In this document: piece by piece, positions 1 to 13,902 of the stretch
Position numbering within the stretch: position 1 is the first letter of the stretch
Layout: each line of letters opens with the position of its first letter
NCBI GenBank assembly: GCA_013397935.1
Contig: VZRN01004715.1
Span: 1,082,217 to 1,146,216, forward strand
Source of the DNA: Dasyornis broadbenti
Taxonomy: Eukaryota > Chordata > Aves > Passeriformes > Dasyornithidae
Direction of reading: 5' to 3'
Length of the DNA: 64,000 nucleotides
Translations under genes and position numbers: made by a program
The notes under the pieces: model-generated
What the model saw: only the letters and a program-made list of their open reading frames with translations
The model's database searches: none
What the model was told of the DNA's origin: nothing

Positions 1-197
1 ATCTTATGCAATCCACTTTGATGTCGACAAGCTTATTGTTGTAACTAACAGTTTTCTAGCTAGACATGGATTTCTGCTACATTTAGAAAAACAAGCATTT
101 ATTTGTCTTACAGGTTTTCCTGTGATATTCGTCATTGCCCTACCCTAGTATTACATGGCCACAACTGAATCTACTGTCCTCATGGTTTTCTCATGGC

Positions 198-244
198 TTA
201 TTTCTGTTAAAAGAGATCATTATGATCACTTTTAACAGAAATAA
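198..244. repeat. 47-bp near-perfect palindrome
   Basis: Two 23-nt arms (198-220 and 222-244) are reverse complements of each other with a single mismatch around one central T. The outer part reads TTATTTCTGTTAAAAG and the centre reads GATCATTATGATC. Pairing stops abruptly on both sides. The arms could extrude as a cruciform or fold as a long RNA hairpin with a very tight loop. It does not resemble the terminal repeats of any transposon I know. The structure is seen directly; its origin is not known. Confidence 0.9.
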
Positions 245-3200
245 AACTAAAGGCACAGACCTGCAAGCAGCTTTGTGAGTATCTGTCCCAAGAGTGGTAG
301 TTCCATTGAGCATATTTAATTCGTTAGGAATGTTCTTGTAGAGAAAACATATACAAAAGACTAACATTGTTAGTTTAGTTTAAAGCCCATTAAATTCACC
401 TATGAATGCTGGTTTCTTCAGTGAGATTTCTTTAATACTTTGCCTAAATTCAAAACCTAAACCCGGTCTAAATGACATTTATTCTAGTTCAGCATCCTAA
501 GTTTTTACAATATACATACAAATATAGTATTTTTCAGTTTACACAGTGTTGATAATCAACAAGTATATTTCTTTCAGAAACATTGATGGTTCTGACCTCT
601 ACCATGCCAGAAAATGTCAAATATATTTGTTGAAAGTATTAGAAGCCCACAAATAATACTAATTTTATTTTCAGACCTCTTGAACTAAACATTCTAAAAT
701 AGAATTGTGTTCGTGCCAGGAAACTACATTTCTAGAAAAAGTACTTATCATAGCAATAGTCTGATGAAGATTACTGAAAAATAGGTGCCAGACTAATAGT
801 AAGTAAAACCATATTAAATTAGTATTTCATAGGTATTTATCGGTTTTGCAGTTTGGAAATATGAAAGGCTTTTTTGACATTCAGTTATTTTCTTCCAAGT
901 AATAGCTTGTTCATGGACAATCTTGAAAATGTTTGAAAACTAAATGTATACTATATTTGCAAAAGGTATTTTTGAGTTATATATTTTGATATTTTCTTCC
1001 TATTATAAGAGTTTGTGTGAGCTTCATTGAATAAAATCAAATAATCCCTCTTTAAGTGTCAAAAACCTTTGGAGCTTATAAGGGGTTTTGCTGTATCCTG
1101 GAGCACTCTCTCTGACCTTATATTTACACTATTCTGAGCTCTGTTGTCCAAGAAGTAGAAATTACATTGGTGCAAATGTGGTAAAATAGCAATCCAATTA
1201 GCACTATATTCATTTTAACACATATGCAATATGTAACAAAAATCTAAAAGTTGTTTGTAACTGTGAAAAACCTTCTTGGTACTCAGTACTTCCTAGTGTA
1301 AGCTTTTTTCAGGACAATTAACCTTAGCATATAGAGCAGCAGCTCTGAAAATAAATACACTGGAAAACACAGAAGAAAGACATCATGGTTAATGCAAATT
1401 AATGTAATCACAGATTCTGAAAAAATAAACTACTCCAGTGCCACAGTTTATTTAGTTTTGTTAGTTGACAGTCTTAACCTTTCTTTCTATTCTGGTGATT
1501 CATATTCAGCATCTCCTTTGTTGTGAAATGATTTTACCAAAATATATTTATATTATTGCAACTTTTTTCCATTCTTGATTGATTCCTGAAGCAAAGAAGC
1601 CCCAAACAAAATCAAGAATGAATCTATTTCACAATTATGCTTGCTCAATGCACTATGATTTTTTTATTGTGACTGAAGTCTTTTTCCAAGGATCTGTGTG
1701 CTACAGACAGATTTTTTTAACCGGAGCAAATTCAAGTGCAGCTTTAGCCTTTCGTACTCAGTCTCCATCGACCTGTCAGAGACATCACAGTGATTGACTG
1801 CCCTGGCAGATGTGCCGCTATAACAGGTAACTTGATCATCCAGACCCATCTGTCTCTCAGTCCTCTTCAATTCACACTTTCAAAATTATTAGAGATTAGG
1901 GAGGGGTCAGATTCTTTGTTGTGATTTTTTTTTATGTAGGATATCTGTATTTCACAAAAGGTTACCCTCAGTAAATGAATGGTGATGTACAGTACTTGAG
2001 CCATATTCTACTAAGAGGAGCTTGCTAGCATTGTTCAGTGTCAGTGTTTCAGATCTGGGTTAACAATATCCAGAGAATTAAAAAACTTGCTTGTATGATG
2101 TCTAAAATTAAGGACAGTTTTTTAGAACCACAGTGGTAATAATAGAATGATGTTTCAAAGATATCAGTTCCAATGTGAGACAGATGGGCTGTTTAACTGC
2201 GCTTAGTGAGAGGAGAGGATCTGATTCAGTGGGAGTATTTTCACGTCTTCTCTTCAGTGCCCACAGCCTGGCAAATGTTGTGACATCATTAAGCTGAACT
2301 GCTGATTTTAGATGGGTCTGGAACAAGAATGGGCAGGGGTAACTCAAGCTTCCTGCTGAAATGTAGTTAACTAATTTACTCGTGTCACTATTTCTGATAA
2401 TTACTTTTCACCAAAATATTTTGCTGTGCTTGTGTGTAGAGGATTTCATTCCACAAGTCAACACCCTAAGTGTTGTAGCCTCACAGGATCTATCAACAGC
2501 TTCTATTAAGAGAGAATATAATCTTGGTGAGAGCAGTGGCTAACACTTCTCTTTTCTATTTCTCAGTAAAGTCTACTGCATACTCACTATCAAGGGATGT
2601 ACATTGGCACAGATGACATAGTTCACAATATAAGGGGAAGTAACATACTGAAGCAAGCAAAACAAGGTAAAATGAATGACAACTGACAAAAAAGCAAGTG
2701 AACTCAAAATATTTTTTTTCAAATGAGAGGAATAAAAATATGTTAAGTGTGTACATAAGCAATGACACATGCAGAATAAAAAGAGATAAATAATGGGGGG
2801 AGGGGTAGAGGACTAAGGAATATGTTAAAGCAGAAAAGACCTCTCAGGTGCATATTGGCAAAGTTATTGGAGCATACTAGAAACTGAGGTGATGTTGGGA
2901 GCCACAGCAGAATTAAAGCTTCATGCCTCCCTGAAAATTATGCTTAGCATCCTGGACCTATAACTTTAGCAGGATCTAAGCCACTCAGGCTGTGCCTGTC
3001 ATTTCATTAATAAATTTTAATGATTAAATGAGACCAGTAGGTTTTTCATGAAGTAGTCTGTAATTATGATCTAATTGTTTTGATATTTGGAAAGGGAAAA
3101 AAATCAAAAAAATATTCACTTTTACTATGCTACATGATATATGTGGAGGGTTTCTGATGTACAGTCCTTTGTTCCAAAGCCAGCAAACCAGGTAGCATGG

Positions 3201-6200
3201 CAGTCATCACCTTGTCATGATTCATGGAACAGAGCACTGGAGCAATCCAACACACAGCTGAACACAGACAGCTGAGCATTGGCACAGGCAAAGGAAAGGT
3301 GTAAAGGACTCATAGGAGATTACTCTGTGGATTAAACAGTTTTCTTTTTCTCAAATGCACACGTGTACAAGAATGGCACAACCTGTTCTAATGGAATTAT
3401 GACTGTAGTGTGGGAAACAAAAATGTCAACCTCACTTCCTGGGTTTTCAGGCAGGAGATCAGGTGCTCATTGAAGAAATGAGTTTTGAGTAGAGAAAATT
3501 GCTATGGATGCTTTGTGATAGAGTTGCCTGGCCATGTCTCTGTATGTCTACCTGCAAGCCAAGGTTGGCTTCTTCCAAGAAGGCTATTGCTTCATTTAAT
3601 GTACATCTTAGAAATTTCTGGGTAAGTAATATTGATACTGCATTGAACTGTTACAGGCATCTTCGATGTCACTCTTGAATAATACTTTATGTAGATTTTA
3701 AATAACTTTTTAAGAGTTCTTTTTGCAATGATCTTTAAATAACAAACATGGAAATTCTAAAAAGTAAACCTACTCCAATTTATTGACTTATATCAAGCGA
3801 AATGTACATTTTTCTGAATGATTTTTTTCCTCAACTGGGAAGAAAGTTGTCTAGAGACTTAACACTGGGACCTCATGACAGTCAGCATTCTTGAAATAGT
3901 AGGCTAAAAGTCACATCCAAATAAAATCCATTTATAACCAGATATTGACTCAGAAAGCTCAGAACCTGACCTGAGTTTTTATGATCCCCTCCTAACTTAA
4001 TGGTAAACATGTTAAAATATGCATATACAGTATGGAAAATGCATGTTGATATGTAGCCTTTGTACAGTGCTGAGAAATTAATGAGATGCATGCAGGCAGG
4101 ATGTCCTATAATAATAATATGCCTATGACTGTTTTAAAAATAATTAAATCTGTAAAAATACTTAATGGTCACAAAATCTAATCAAATAGTAATGAACTGT
4201 ACTTTACATTACTATAGAAAGTATCTGTCCCAGTGAACCTTTCACTGCTAGGTGCCAGTCTTTCAAAATGAATAATCTAGTTTATCCATTTGGTCCAGTG
4301 AGGTGCAAACTCACAGAACTGTCTTTCAAGATTCAAACAGTGAAAATATGTCTCTAAAAATGCTGTTATGCATATGATAAGGCACAAGATAATAGGCCTA
4401 GAAAAGACATTAGAGTGGGCTTGAATAAGACAAGAGTGGAAGTACATCCATTTAAATAATAGAACTAAAGATGTGATTTGTGGTAAGACAATCTCAAGAT
4501 TTTCTCACTTAGCTCTTTGATAAATCTGCTTTTGGTACAAAGGAGAAAATTAATTTTTTAGCACCATGATTCGGTCTTCTGTCTTAATCTAGCATAATCA
4601 ATAACTTTGATTCTATGTTTTTTTAAGGCAGATAGCTAAAGATATCTGAAAGGTACATGAGAGTCGACCACGCAAAGCTAAGAATGAATTTTGGACCAAC
4701 AGGTTTCACTACTGTAAGCCCCACATACGTTAACTGAAGGAAAATTGTCTAAGCAGATTGAAAGCTTCTTCACTTAAAATGTTTGCAGAATAAATTAAGC
4801 TTTTTCTTTGTTCCATCTCCGCACACACTATAATATGTATCATGTTTGTAAACTAGAAATAATTTTTTACTGTATTGAGATGATTTTATGGGGTTTTTTC
4901 CTTCTTATGTTTTCCCTTGCAATTCTGACAATTCCCACAGTTAATGTAAATGCACATAGGCTGAAGTTTTCTATGGTAGTTTAGATTTAACTTGAAATAT
5001 GTATGGAGGACTTGAATCAAGGAATTAGAACTCACAAGTTAGCAGTCCAACAGCTTGCTTAGTTCTGTTTTCTTATGGTTTTCTCTTCTCAAAGCTTCAG
5101 TGGAAAGGATAGAAAGTGACACTCCTACACTTAAGCCATTCTGTAGGGCATCTCCTTGAAAAAAAAAGGAAATGTAGGATTAGTCACCCATAGGCAATGG
5201 AGGAAAAGGAATCTTGTGCTTATATTTCACATGAAAGGCAACTTCATGTGAAAAAGGGACACCATTTTGTCTTTTAGAAGACTGTAGCAGATGCATTGCA
5301 CTTTGTGAGGATTACAGTTTTTGGTGCATGTAACAAGAATTGGAGAATTAGCTATTGAATAACTTTCAGGCACTTGGGTGAAGGAATGCCTGATTTATAG
5401 CACCCACTTTCATTTTGGTGGAAGTCACAAAAGTATGAATCTGTACCTAGACAGGTGTGATTAAGTACCTCAGGAACTTTTAAGATAAAATATGAGGAAT
5501 CCTCCAGAGGTCAGAACAAATAACCAGTTTCAGTCGTAGGCACTTGCAAGTGAAGATCCCTTCTTCTCATTAGAACTTGCATATTTTGTATCTGGCCCTA
5601 GAAGTTTCACTACCGGAGATGCTCTCTACATAATACTAGATGTCTGTACTTAACAATGGCATGCACCACAACTCATGATGGAAGAAAGATACTTACAGTA
5701 GTCATTGGGTGACTGAAAAAGTGAAGGTGATCTTTTAATATTGCCTTTCCCTGGGCCCACAAATCTTAGACTGAACTAGCCTTCAGTCAACATGCTCCCC
5801 TTCATTTCTCAGAGCTAAACCATTTCCCAGAGTTGTGTCATGACATCCTGCATTTAACAAAAGAGGACAGTGGGCAGATGTTTCTTTCAAAAAGGATCAA
5901 GGGGCTATCCGTATGTGTAGTCTTTTAGAATTTAGACAACTCACGCATATAGGACATATATGTTCAGTTTTGTTTGTTTGTTTCAGTTTTTCACTGAAAT
6001 AAGTCACCAGAATATGTTGATTTTTTCTTTTTTCTCCTGGGAGGTTGTGGGTACTTTGTATCATGACGTGTTTTTGGGGTACATTTTCATTTTCTGCAAA
6101 AATTTTCCATTAAAGTTAGAATAGTTCTTGAATTGGAGAGCAAAACAAAAATGTGAATAAACACAGACATCAGTTACCTAAGGGAAGGCCACTTGCCTGT

Positions 6201-6250
6201 GATAAATAAAGTAGATTGCCTTTGCCATTTGATACTTTTAAAGCTGCTCT
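245..6250. other. Unique AT-rich noncoding interval
   Basis: Apart from the weak exon-like block at 1762-1826, nothing coding is supported here. Open frames are at most about 80 codons, lack splice context and resemble chance frames. A short G-rich run lies near 2795-2810. A segment at about 3557-3620 has an acceptor-like AG and a GGTAAGT donor-like word with two open frames, which is too little to call an exon. No repeat family was recognised. Confidence 0.6.
1762..1826 (+). other. Weak exon-like block (65 nt)
   Basis: A pyrimidine-rich acceptor (tttcgtactcag) precedes the block and a good donor (CAG|gtaact) follows it. Several CpGs fall in roughly 110 bp, unusual for this window. One frame is open across it: one leading base, 21 codons and one trailing base. 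The reading includes ITVIDCPGRCAAIT, but no family was recognised. Its end phase (1) would fit the start phase of the better candidate at 23424. The opposite strand is also open, which weakens the coding case. It could equally be a conserved noncoding element. Confidence 0.15.
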
Positions 6251-6395
6251 CTTTTCTTTTCTTTTCTTTTCTTTTCTTTTCTTTTCTTTTCTTTTCTTTT
6301 CTTTTCTTTTCTTTTCTTTTCTTTTCTTTTCTTTTCTTTTCTTTTCTTTTCTTTTCTTTTCTTTTCTTTTCTTTTCTTTTCTTTTCTTTTCTTTT
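6251..6395. repeat. (CTTTT)29 pentanucleotide microsatellite
   Basis: An uninterrupted array of 29 CTTTT units on the + strand (AAAAG on the other strand). It opens several long but meaningless frames on both strands (Ser/Phe/Leu or Lys/Glu/Arg only), which are not genes. A perfect array of this length is likely polymorphic and hard to size with short reads. Confidence 0.97.
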
Positions 6396-6462
6396 CTTCT
6401 TTTTTCNTTTTTTTTTTTTTTTTTTTTCTTTTCTTTTTTTTTCTTTTCTTTTTTTTTTTTCT

Positions 6463-6494
<32 letters not shown>

Positions 6495-6499
6495 TTTTT
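6396..6499. repeat. T-rich tract with one undetermined base
   Basis: The CTTTT array passes without a break into a poly-T tract with scattered C, ending at the first A at 6500. Position 6407 is N. The tract looks like decay or expansion of the same microsatellite, and its length may be an assembly estimate. Confidence 0.9.
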
Positions 6500-9400
6500 A
6501 ACATATACTCTAAAGCACAACCTTTTGAAGACCTCTGCTACCATAATTTTGACACATCCAGGTGCCCATAGGTAGCTCTAAAATGGGAATTTTTTAAAAA
6601 CTCAGTTTGTAAACTAGTAGTCACACTCCTTATCTGAACTTGCATTCTATTATAGAAACACCTCTAGATTGTAATGGCAGTCCTATGGGTCAGTTGGTAT
6701 ATAGCACTTTGGATTTCAGTTAAACTATACCATGGAAGATTTTTAATCTTTGGAATTTGAGATATCCTTGAAAAACTATCTTGATTAAAAAAAAAAAAAG
6801 GAAAATAACAAAAAGAAAATAACAACAACAATAAGCCAAATCAAGGATAAAACCAGCTTTCTAGCTATCAAGTTATGCTTAATATTTTTTTCCAAAAGAC
6901 CTCTCTGAAGAATGTTTGGCTCTTCCAAACTGTGTTTTCTTCTGTTTTCTGAAAGATAGCTATAGGTCTATGCATATTTTATCTCTGCCCTTTTACTGCT
7001 ATTTCTAGCTAATTATACCAATACAAGAAGCCTAAAGCAAATACGATTTTAGCAGTTTATTATATGAAAAATATCTTGCCCTTAGTGTATACTAACAAGA
7101 TTTGTTCATGCAATTATTATTAGCAAGGACTCCACCTACTGGTTCAAATTATGCCAGGCAAGTAATCACAAAACTAGTTCATGTTCTAGTAAGAGCTTTG
7201 TTGCCTAAAGGTGCAATCATTCTGGTCCCCAGTACTTTAAGTATTTATACATCTTCTGTGGAAGCAATCAGGTAGAACTAAACCTTTATACTGCTCTTCA
7301 AATTCATTAGCAGAATTCACATAAATTACTTTCACAGATGACTACCCTAACTAGTATTTCCCAACCTTAGCTGTGAAAATCAATTGAATATGTGCCAATT
7401 AAACCAAAAAGGTCCAAAAACCATGATTTTTTTTGTTTGTTTTATTCCCTGCATGTATGATACCTATAAATGAATTTGCAGAGAAAGATTTAAAAACCCC
7501 ATTTATAAAAATGCAGCATAGTAAAAGTAAGCACTGAAAAACATGTAAATGCTGATTAACCTCCTAATTCTTCACCTTCACAGCATTGAAAATGCAGTAC
7601 AGGAGAAAATACTGTGGCAGAGCGGTTAGCTTTTTAGCAGAATTAAAATAAAATAAACCAGTTTTTGTAAATTAGGCTTCCTTTTTTAAGATATACACAC
7701 ACACGCACATACATGTGTCAGCAAGCCATCTCTATTTATTTTTCAGTACAACTTGTTATGCAATTATTTGCGTATAATCTACATAATGGCTGGATATTAT
7801 TACTTTCACACACACATTTCCCACTGAAATCTATGGGACATTTACGTATTCAGGGAACGCACAATTGCTTCTATTCATGTATAGTCTAATACAGCAAATG
7901 ATACAGACTCATAGATGAAAATCAGGTCTGGTATGATGCAGAAGCCAGAGCTGCACCAAAATAGCATTGCCTTGAGAAATTGTGTTGCAAGAAGGTATGT
8001 TATTTTTTCCAGACATAAATATACTGCAGTGTATAGGCTTCTTAAATAGTCATTTGAATTTTGTTATCAAATTTTCATCAAGTACACTATCAATAATGAG
8101 GCTTCTTAAGCATGTTCATTTTCATTGATATGGTGAGCTCTTTTGCTTTCAGCAACTTTATGTAGTGTTAACTGAAACAAACACTGATACAATATGGTAC
8201 CATGTGACAGGAAAGTCATTCACTAAGGTCCAATGATTGTCTTTCCTCTCCATTCCAGCCGCTGCTTTTCAATACTGTCTAGAAGCCTGACAAAATAGTA
8301 CACACATCAATACCAACAAATGCAGTTGTGGATGGAGTCAGTCTTTATAGGAAAGAATTTTAACACAAGGAAAAAGAGTAACCCACTAAGTAAACACAAA
8401 ACAAAGAATGTGGAAACACAGCACAAATCTACCCAACAAAATTTACCTGACCCTTTAAAGCTCACCAAAACATGACAGAAGGTCCTCTTGATAGTCTGTA
8501 TCATATATATGTTCTGAGACTGTGCTGCCCATATGTTCAATAAAACTGTTGAATCTCAAAGTTATAATAATTTGCAATGAGGTGCCAGAACCAATTATTA
8601 AATATCATATGATCCAGCAGAGATGAAATAAAAATATACAGGGTCGATTTTACTGGCTCTGACTGTTGTGAAGATTATAAAATACTTAGAATTGCAGTTT
8701 AACTTAAGGGGAGTCTTAAACACTTCCTTATGCTTAAATTTTGCTCACAGCAGAATATCAGAAGCCAAATGCAGATGGTACATTTTCCTAGGTACAAAGA
8801 AAAGACTGCCCTTATTGTTATTGGTTTGAATATCAATTTAGTTTAAAAAAAAGATAAGCTATTATGATATCCTTTAATAATGTAAACCTTTGTTCAAAAG
8901 AGCAAGTGACAGCCAAAAGTACAATTCAAGTGACAAAAAAGGTACAGTGTGATTAGATCAGGGAATGATACCATCTCAGCCAAATAGCTGCCTATAGTGT
9001 GGAAAAAGAAGACATTTAGGACTAAGTGTAAACAGTCATTACTTATTTACCATGACATCTCTTAAACATGAATGAGTGAATGTTTTAAATACTAGTTTCC
9101 ATCTTTTAGCCAAGGTCAGCTGTTTCACACTGGTCTCTGCTTTTCCTTGAGCTGTAAAACCTAGAGGTTGACCTGAGATGTTTATATCATTTTTAATTGT
9201 TATTAAATATCAGGGAGGAGTTTAGCTGAAATGATTATTGATGAAGTTCTCAATAAACCCACACAAATAATGCTTTCAAATTAACTATGAAGCATCTTCC
9301 TGCTCTGGGTGTCTAGGAATTAAATCTTGTACTATACAATAGGACCAAAAAAAGTTTTAATTTTGGCAGTGAATGAAAACCTGATCTTAATGTATAATGG

Positions 9401-12400
9401 CTGCAAGTATCAAAATGTTGCTGCTGTAGGAAAAAAAGTATTTCTGCCCTCAGTTATTGGAGCATTGCAAGAATAGGACCATGTTTGTCTATGTATGTTT
9501 ACAGCACCTGTCAGCTGATACACGAGAAACAAGAAGAGTAATGTAAACTGATCCCCACCTTTTGCTGAATATTTAATGCAGTCTGCTGGAAAGAAAAGCA
9601 CAAACATTCTACTTTTCCAAAGCCTGTCTTCTTTGCCCTCTTCTAATTTTCTCTGGGGAGGGATGGGTTTCAAACTTGGTCAGTGCTAGTGTCCATTTGC
9701 TTCTAGATCTTTACTTTTCAGTCTTGGCTTTCTTCCTGTCTCCTGAAACTAAATTTACTTCATTTTAGCCACCTCACAGCAGACTTGTGTGTATATATTT
9801 TCAAGGAAATCAGATTGTCTGTATGGATTTTTAAATCAGCTTTCAGATCAAGTTCAGAAATTTATAAACTATTGTGTTGCATCAGGCAATAGTGGAACGC
9901 AGACCTCAGATGCACATCACCCAGTACTATAAAGTGATCTTTAAATGAGACAACTAGGGCATAAGCAGATTAAAGTGGCAATAATGGGAAAACAAGTGTC
10001 CATTCCAAGTGCAATTGTAAGAAATTTAAGCCTCAGGAAGTTGCATTATATATTTTATTAAATTGAGGGTATATTCACACTTATTGTGGCTTGAAATTTG
10101 AACCAGTATTTTCTGTCTTTGGTTACCTTACTTTAGGATTCCTTAATGGGTTGAAGATGTAATGCATAATATCATATGACTGCTTTAAGTTTTCACGTTA
10201 GTTTCTCAAAAGTCGTAATTTAATTTAAATTGACAACTCTACAATAAACCACTGTTCTCTCATAGCAAACAGTATCTGATCTAAAATGTATATAACAGGA
10301 CCCTAAGATTCTAACAAAATCCCACTTTGTCAGTTTAACCTTGTTTACAACAGAAAACATCTAATTTTGAGCAGAGTTACCAGTTAGCAGCATATAAAAC
10401 ATTAGCTTTCCGCAAGATTTAAATCCTGTTTATATTCAGTCTGCTGTTTTTCCAGTAATCAAGAGAGAATGGAAATACAATCAAGCATCCCATTGATTTA
10501 CAAAGAATGAATTTGAGCATATTCCAAAGGAGTCCTTTTCCAAAGTGTATCTTTAATATTACCTGTTAATACAGGAAAGTAGAAAATCTGAGCAGTGCCA
10601 AACAAAATAAACAGTGCAAGGGATAATTGCTTTAAAAATTACATATAGTGCACTATGTAAAATGTGAAACCTTGTGATTTCTAAGAGGCTAAAGGTTTGG
10701 TTAATCAAAGGAAATGAAAGAGGTATGGCCTTTGCATCTCTTATTCAAAGAGTCATAAGTTTGCCAGTCTCGAGACCAGCATCTCTGTGAGTGTCAGATG
10801 CATTCTCTGATGTGACTCAGAAGCTGTATTGAGCCTGGTCAGCTACCTGTGGAGAAGTCACTGCAGGTAGTTCCAGACAGAAAATATAAAAATAATTCTT
10901 TCCTCTGAGTGCTAGTTGATTTAACAGCTCCATAGTTCCATCTTCCTGAATCTTGGAATATTGTCCTGGAAACTTCAGAATCACATTTTATGGAAAGATG
11001 CTTCTGCAAGTTTTGAGAGGAGGACACTTTGTCTGCTGTTACTTCAGTGTATTTTTAGGGGAAGTAACCTGTCATTCCTTTATGCAGCACTGTCCTGAGG
11101 GAAGCTAAGTATTGCTGAAAAACACAAAAAAACAAACCAAACAATAAAATTCTCACACAATGCCACCGATTTATAGGTTCTAGCAATGAATATATAGTCT
11201 CCACAATTGTGAAGACTGTCAAGTCTTTAGGAAGGACTGGCTTCTTTAAATGTCAGAAGTACCATTTCTCACAGGAGTAACATGAACTTGTTTTTGCAAA
11301 ACCATAATGTTTGTGGTTTAATTTGGTCATAAAGTTTCGTGAGCATTTGAAGGGCTATTGGATTGAGAGCTGTAAAGGATGACTATAGAATTAAAACCAT
11401 GAAGAGAGTAGCATAACTCATAATGCTCAAGTTTTATCTTGGATTCTATCACATACTAATGTTGTGTTTTCCCATCAGTTTGGTGTTTTTCAGAAGTTTG
11501 TCCTCTGTCAATGAAGAGGGTTACAGATTCATGATGTGCCAAGACGCGCCGCATATATTACTTTCATGTGCATTCCTGTGTCCATACATATATTCAAACA
11601 CACTCACAAAATATATGTATAATTTAATTTCTAAATGCTTCGGAGTTATTTTAAATGGCCATAAAAATACCTGTTGGCCTATTGTTTCTGTTAATAGCAA
11701 ACAATATAGTGTGCTATATTCAGCATAGTTCAAGAAAAAGGTAGAGGTGAAAAAAGTTTGCAAATGTTTTATATAATTGCTAGGGAATAATTTCCAATAT
11801 TTACCCTATGTACTTACTAATATATGGGATTTCACCCTGGTAATGGTATTTTTGTTCATCTTCCTAGTGAATATTCATAGCTTTTGGCTCGTTACACTTC
11901 TAAAACATGGTGCAAATCCCAGTATGTGAGTGAGTTTTAGTTGTAGTAAGATAGAAAACATTATTCACAGATGTCAGTGGCGGGAATGAGTGATTCACTG
12001 TAGTGTGGAAAGGGTAGCAAAAGACTGATGTACTGCTATATAAGTTTAGGTTATTTAGATTTGGTGGCAGATTTCGGTTGCTACCTCCCCGTGCAGTCAA
12101 CAAAGTGTCAGAAAGCAGCTCAGGGTACCTAGCAACCTCTGTCTTTTAGCTCTGTAGGAGTTCTTTGATGAAGACAACATAATGTGATGCCCTCCAACTA
12201 AGAGAGCCTGAAAGATGTTGAGATGCTACACTATTTCAGAAAATATACACTTGATGCTTGGTTTTTGTAAAGGCAGAGGAACAAAAAAACTTGAATTAGG
12301 ACTACAAAAAAAAAAAATCCTTGAGGTTCTTTGCCTTATGTAAGAGAATAATTTTAGTTTTCGAAATTCCCCAAGCCTTATATTATCTACCTTTTATTCT

Positions 12401-12598
12401 AGCTTAGATTTCAGAGAGAAGCAGAATACTCTTATGTGCCTGTGATGAAATGTCTTGACACTAAGAAATAATTAAAATAGGACTGATTCCATACCCATTG
12501 GAATCAGTGAAAGGGCTGACTGATTCCTGTGCGTTTTGGTTCATCCTTATATTGTGTTTTCACTCTCTTTCTAAAGCTTATTCTTCTGCATCCCTCTA
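6500..12598. other. Unique noncoding interval
   Basis: No gene is supported. An A13 run lies at 6787-6799 followed by A-rich AAC/AAAAT-type sequence, a short imperfect CA stretch lies near 7695-7712, and an A13 run lies at 12306-12318. Open frames such as 11423-11728 (+) and 9410-9673 (-) have no recognisable motif or splice context and are within chance expectation for this base composition. Confidence 0.6.
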
Positions 12599-12615
12599 TT
12601 TTTTTTTTTTTTTTT
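12599..12615. repeat. T17 homopolymer
   Basis: Seventeen T in a row, followed after a few bases by a second run of about ten T (near 12621-12630). One of the + strand poly-T tracts that recur through the window. Confidence 0.95.
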
Positions 12616-13020
12616 AATTATTTTTTTTTTCTGGTAGCAATCAATAATGGTAAAATAAGAATAGAGAACAAGTTTGGAATAACAAGTAAGTGTGAATATA
12701 ATATGCTAGAACTAAATAAATGTCAACAGCATTAATTTCTTAAGATTAAAAATTAACCTCTGAAAAGTCCTAAGGAAGGAATTGTGGGTAAAGTCTCTTT
12801 AAGGGAATGTATTATGATGAAGATTTCTAGTCAATAGGAAAAATCTATATGCTGCAGCTGACAGTTGCATTTCCTGTTGCTTATTTGAGCCATACATGTC
12901 AGTCAAACTCAAGCTTAACTTTTGTACGTGATTACTTTGCTTGATGTTGGATCTATCATCTACAAAAAACCACATTTTTTTTTCCTTTCTGCTTGAAATC
13001 CTCTTTTCTGGAGTTCCTTC

Positions 13021-13052
13021 TTGACTCTAAATACTATTTAGAGTTGAGTCAA
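13021..13052. repeat. Nested inverted repeat
   Basis: The inner arms ACTCTAAAT (13024-13032) and ATTTAGAGT (13036-13044) pair around a 3-nt loop. The outer words TTGACTC (13021-13027) and GAGTCAA (13046-13052) also pair, sharing bases with the inner arm on the left. Two alternative short hairpins are therefore possible. No function is known. Confidence 0.7.
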
Positions 13053-13900
13053 AATTTTACAGGGAAATGTCTGTCATCTCTCTGCATTCCAGACATTTAA
13101 TTGGAACTGAAACTGGGGAGTAAACAGAAGGAAGATATTACTATGAAATCACAAAACACTCTTTTCTGGGCTGTCAGCTTCCTTATTAATATTCCATTGA
13201 GGTCACGGTTCAGTCAAGAATTAGGACAAAAATTCACAAAGCTGCATTCTCCTAAATATTTTTTAGTAGAAGACAGGGACAATTTGACATTTCGACTTCA
13301 GCCTTGTTCTGACTCACTTGTTGAAGAACCTACAGAAATACAGCACCAAAGAACATTAGCTTTTGTGATTAGTCTTATTATTTCTCCAAACACTGGCAAT
13401 TGCAGTAATTTCTTTTAGAAAGTTTAAAGAAAAAATAAATAATTACAAAAGAGTTGGTGAACTCTGATTTGATAATCTATGACACTTTTAGAATCACTAA
13501 CAATAGCTTCCCAAAGCACTGGTTTTCTGTGGGACTGTAACTATATTATAAAAACTTATAAATTTACATCTTGGTTCAAATTTTTTTTGGTTTAGAACCA
13601 GAGATTTGTTTTCTGTTGAATTCTCTCCTTCATAGCTTCCATTACATTTTATATATATCAACCAGAGAGAAATCCTTGATATGAAATAAATTTCACAACA
13701 TGCTTTGAGTACTTTTTTCTCTAGCAATCTGTTTCTGAACATAACACCAGTACATGCAAATGGAGCCAAAGCCAGACTGGTGTCCAGAATTAAATAGAAA
13801 CCAAGACAGCATTCTATCTTAATTTCCAGCTATGGTCTCACAGGTGTGAAAATGATCAGTTGAAATTGCCCTATGAATGCTTGAAAAATGAAAGGGGACA
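13053..13900. other. Noncoding interval with a 105-codon chance-like frame
   Basis: A 105-codon + frame at 13101-13418 starts with ATG but shows no recognised domain, no signal peptide and no helpful splice context. Its length is not exceptional for a 64-kb two-strand scan. It was not called as a gene. Confidence 0.5.
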
Positions 13901-13902
13901 GT

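Noticed and set aside
2270..2340. Possible exon after the cttctcttcag acceptor-like site
   Set aside because: All three frames hit a stop within a few to 16 codons.
3557..3620. Possible exon between an AG and a GGTAAGT
   Set aside because: Two frames are open but there is no composition change, the acceptor is weak and the peptide was not recognised.
6170..6575. Long open frames across the CTTTT/poly-T tract on both strands
   Set aside because: They encode only Lys/Glu/Arg or Ser/Phe/Leu repeats created by the microsatellite and include an undetermined base.
7131..7143. Second CTCF-like site on the minus strand (CCAGTAGGTGGAG)
   Set aside because: It lacks the highly conserved C after GG in the core, so the match is incomplete.
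13101..13418. 105-codon + frame starting with ATG
   Set aside because: No motif, no splice or promoter context, and length within chance expectation for AT-rich DNA.
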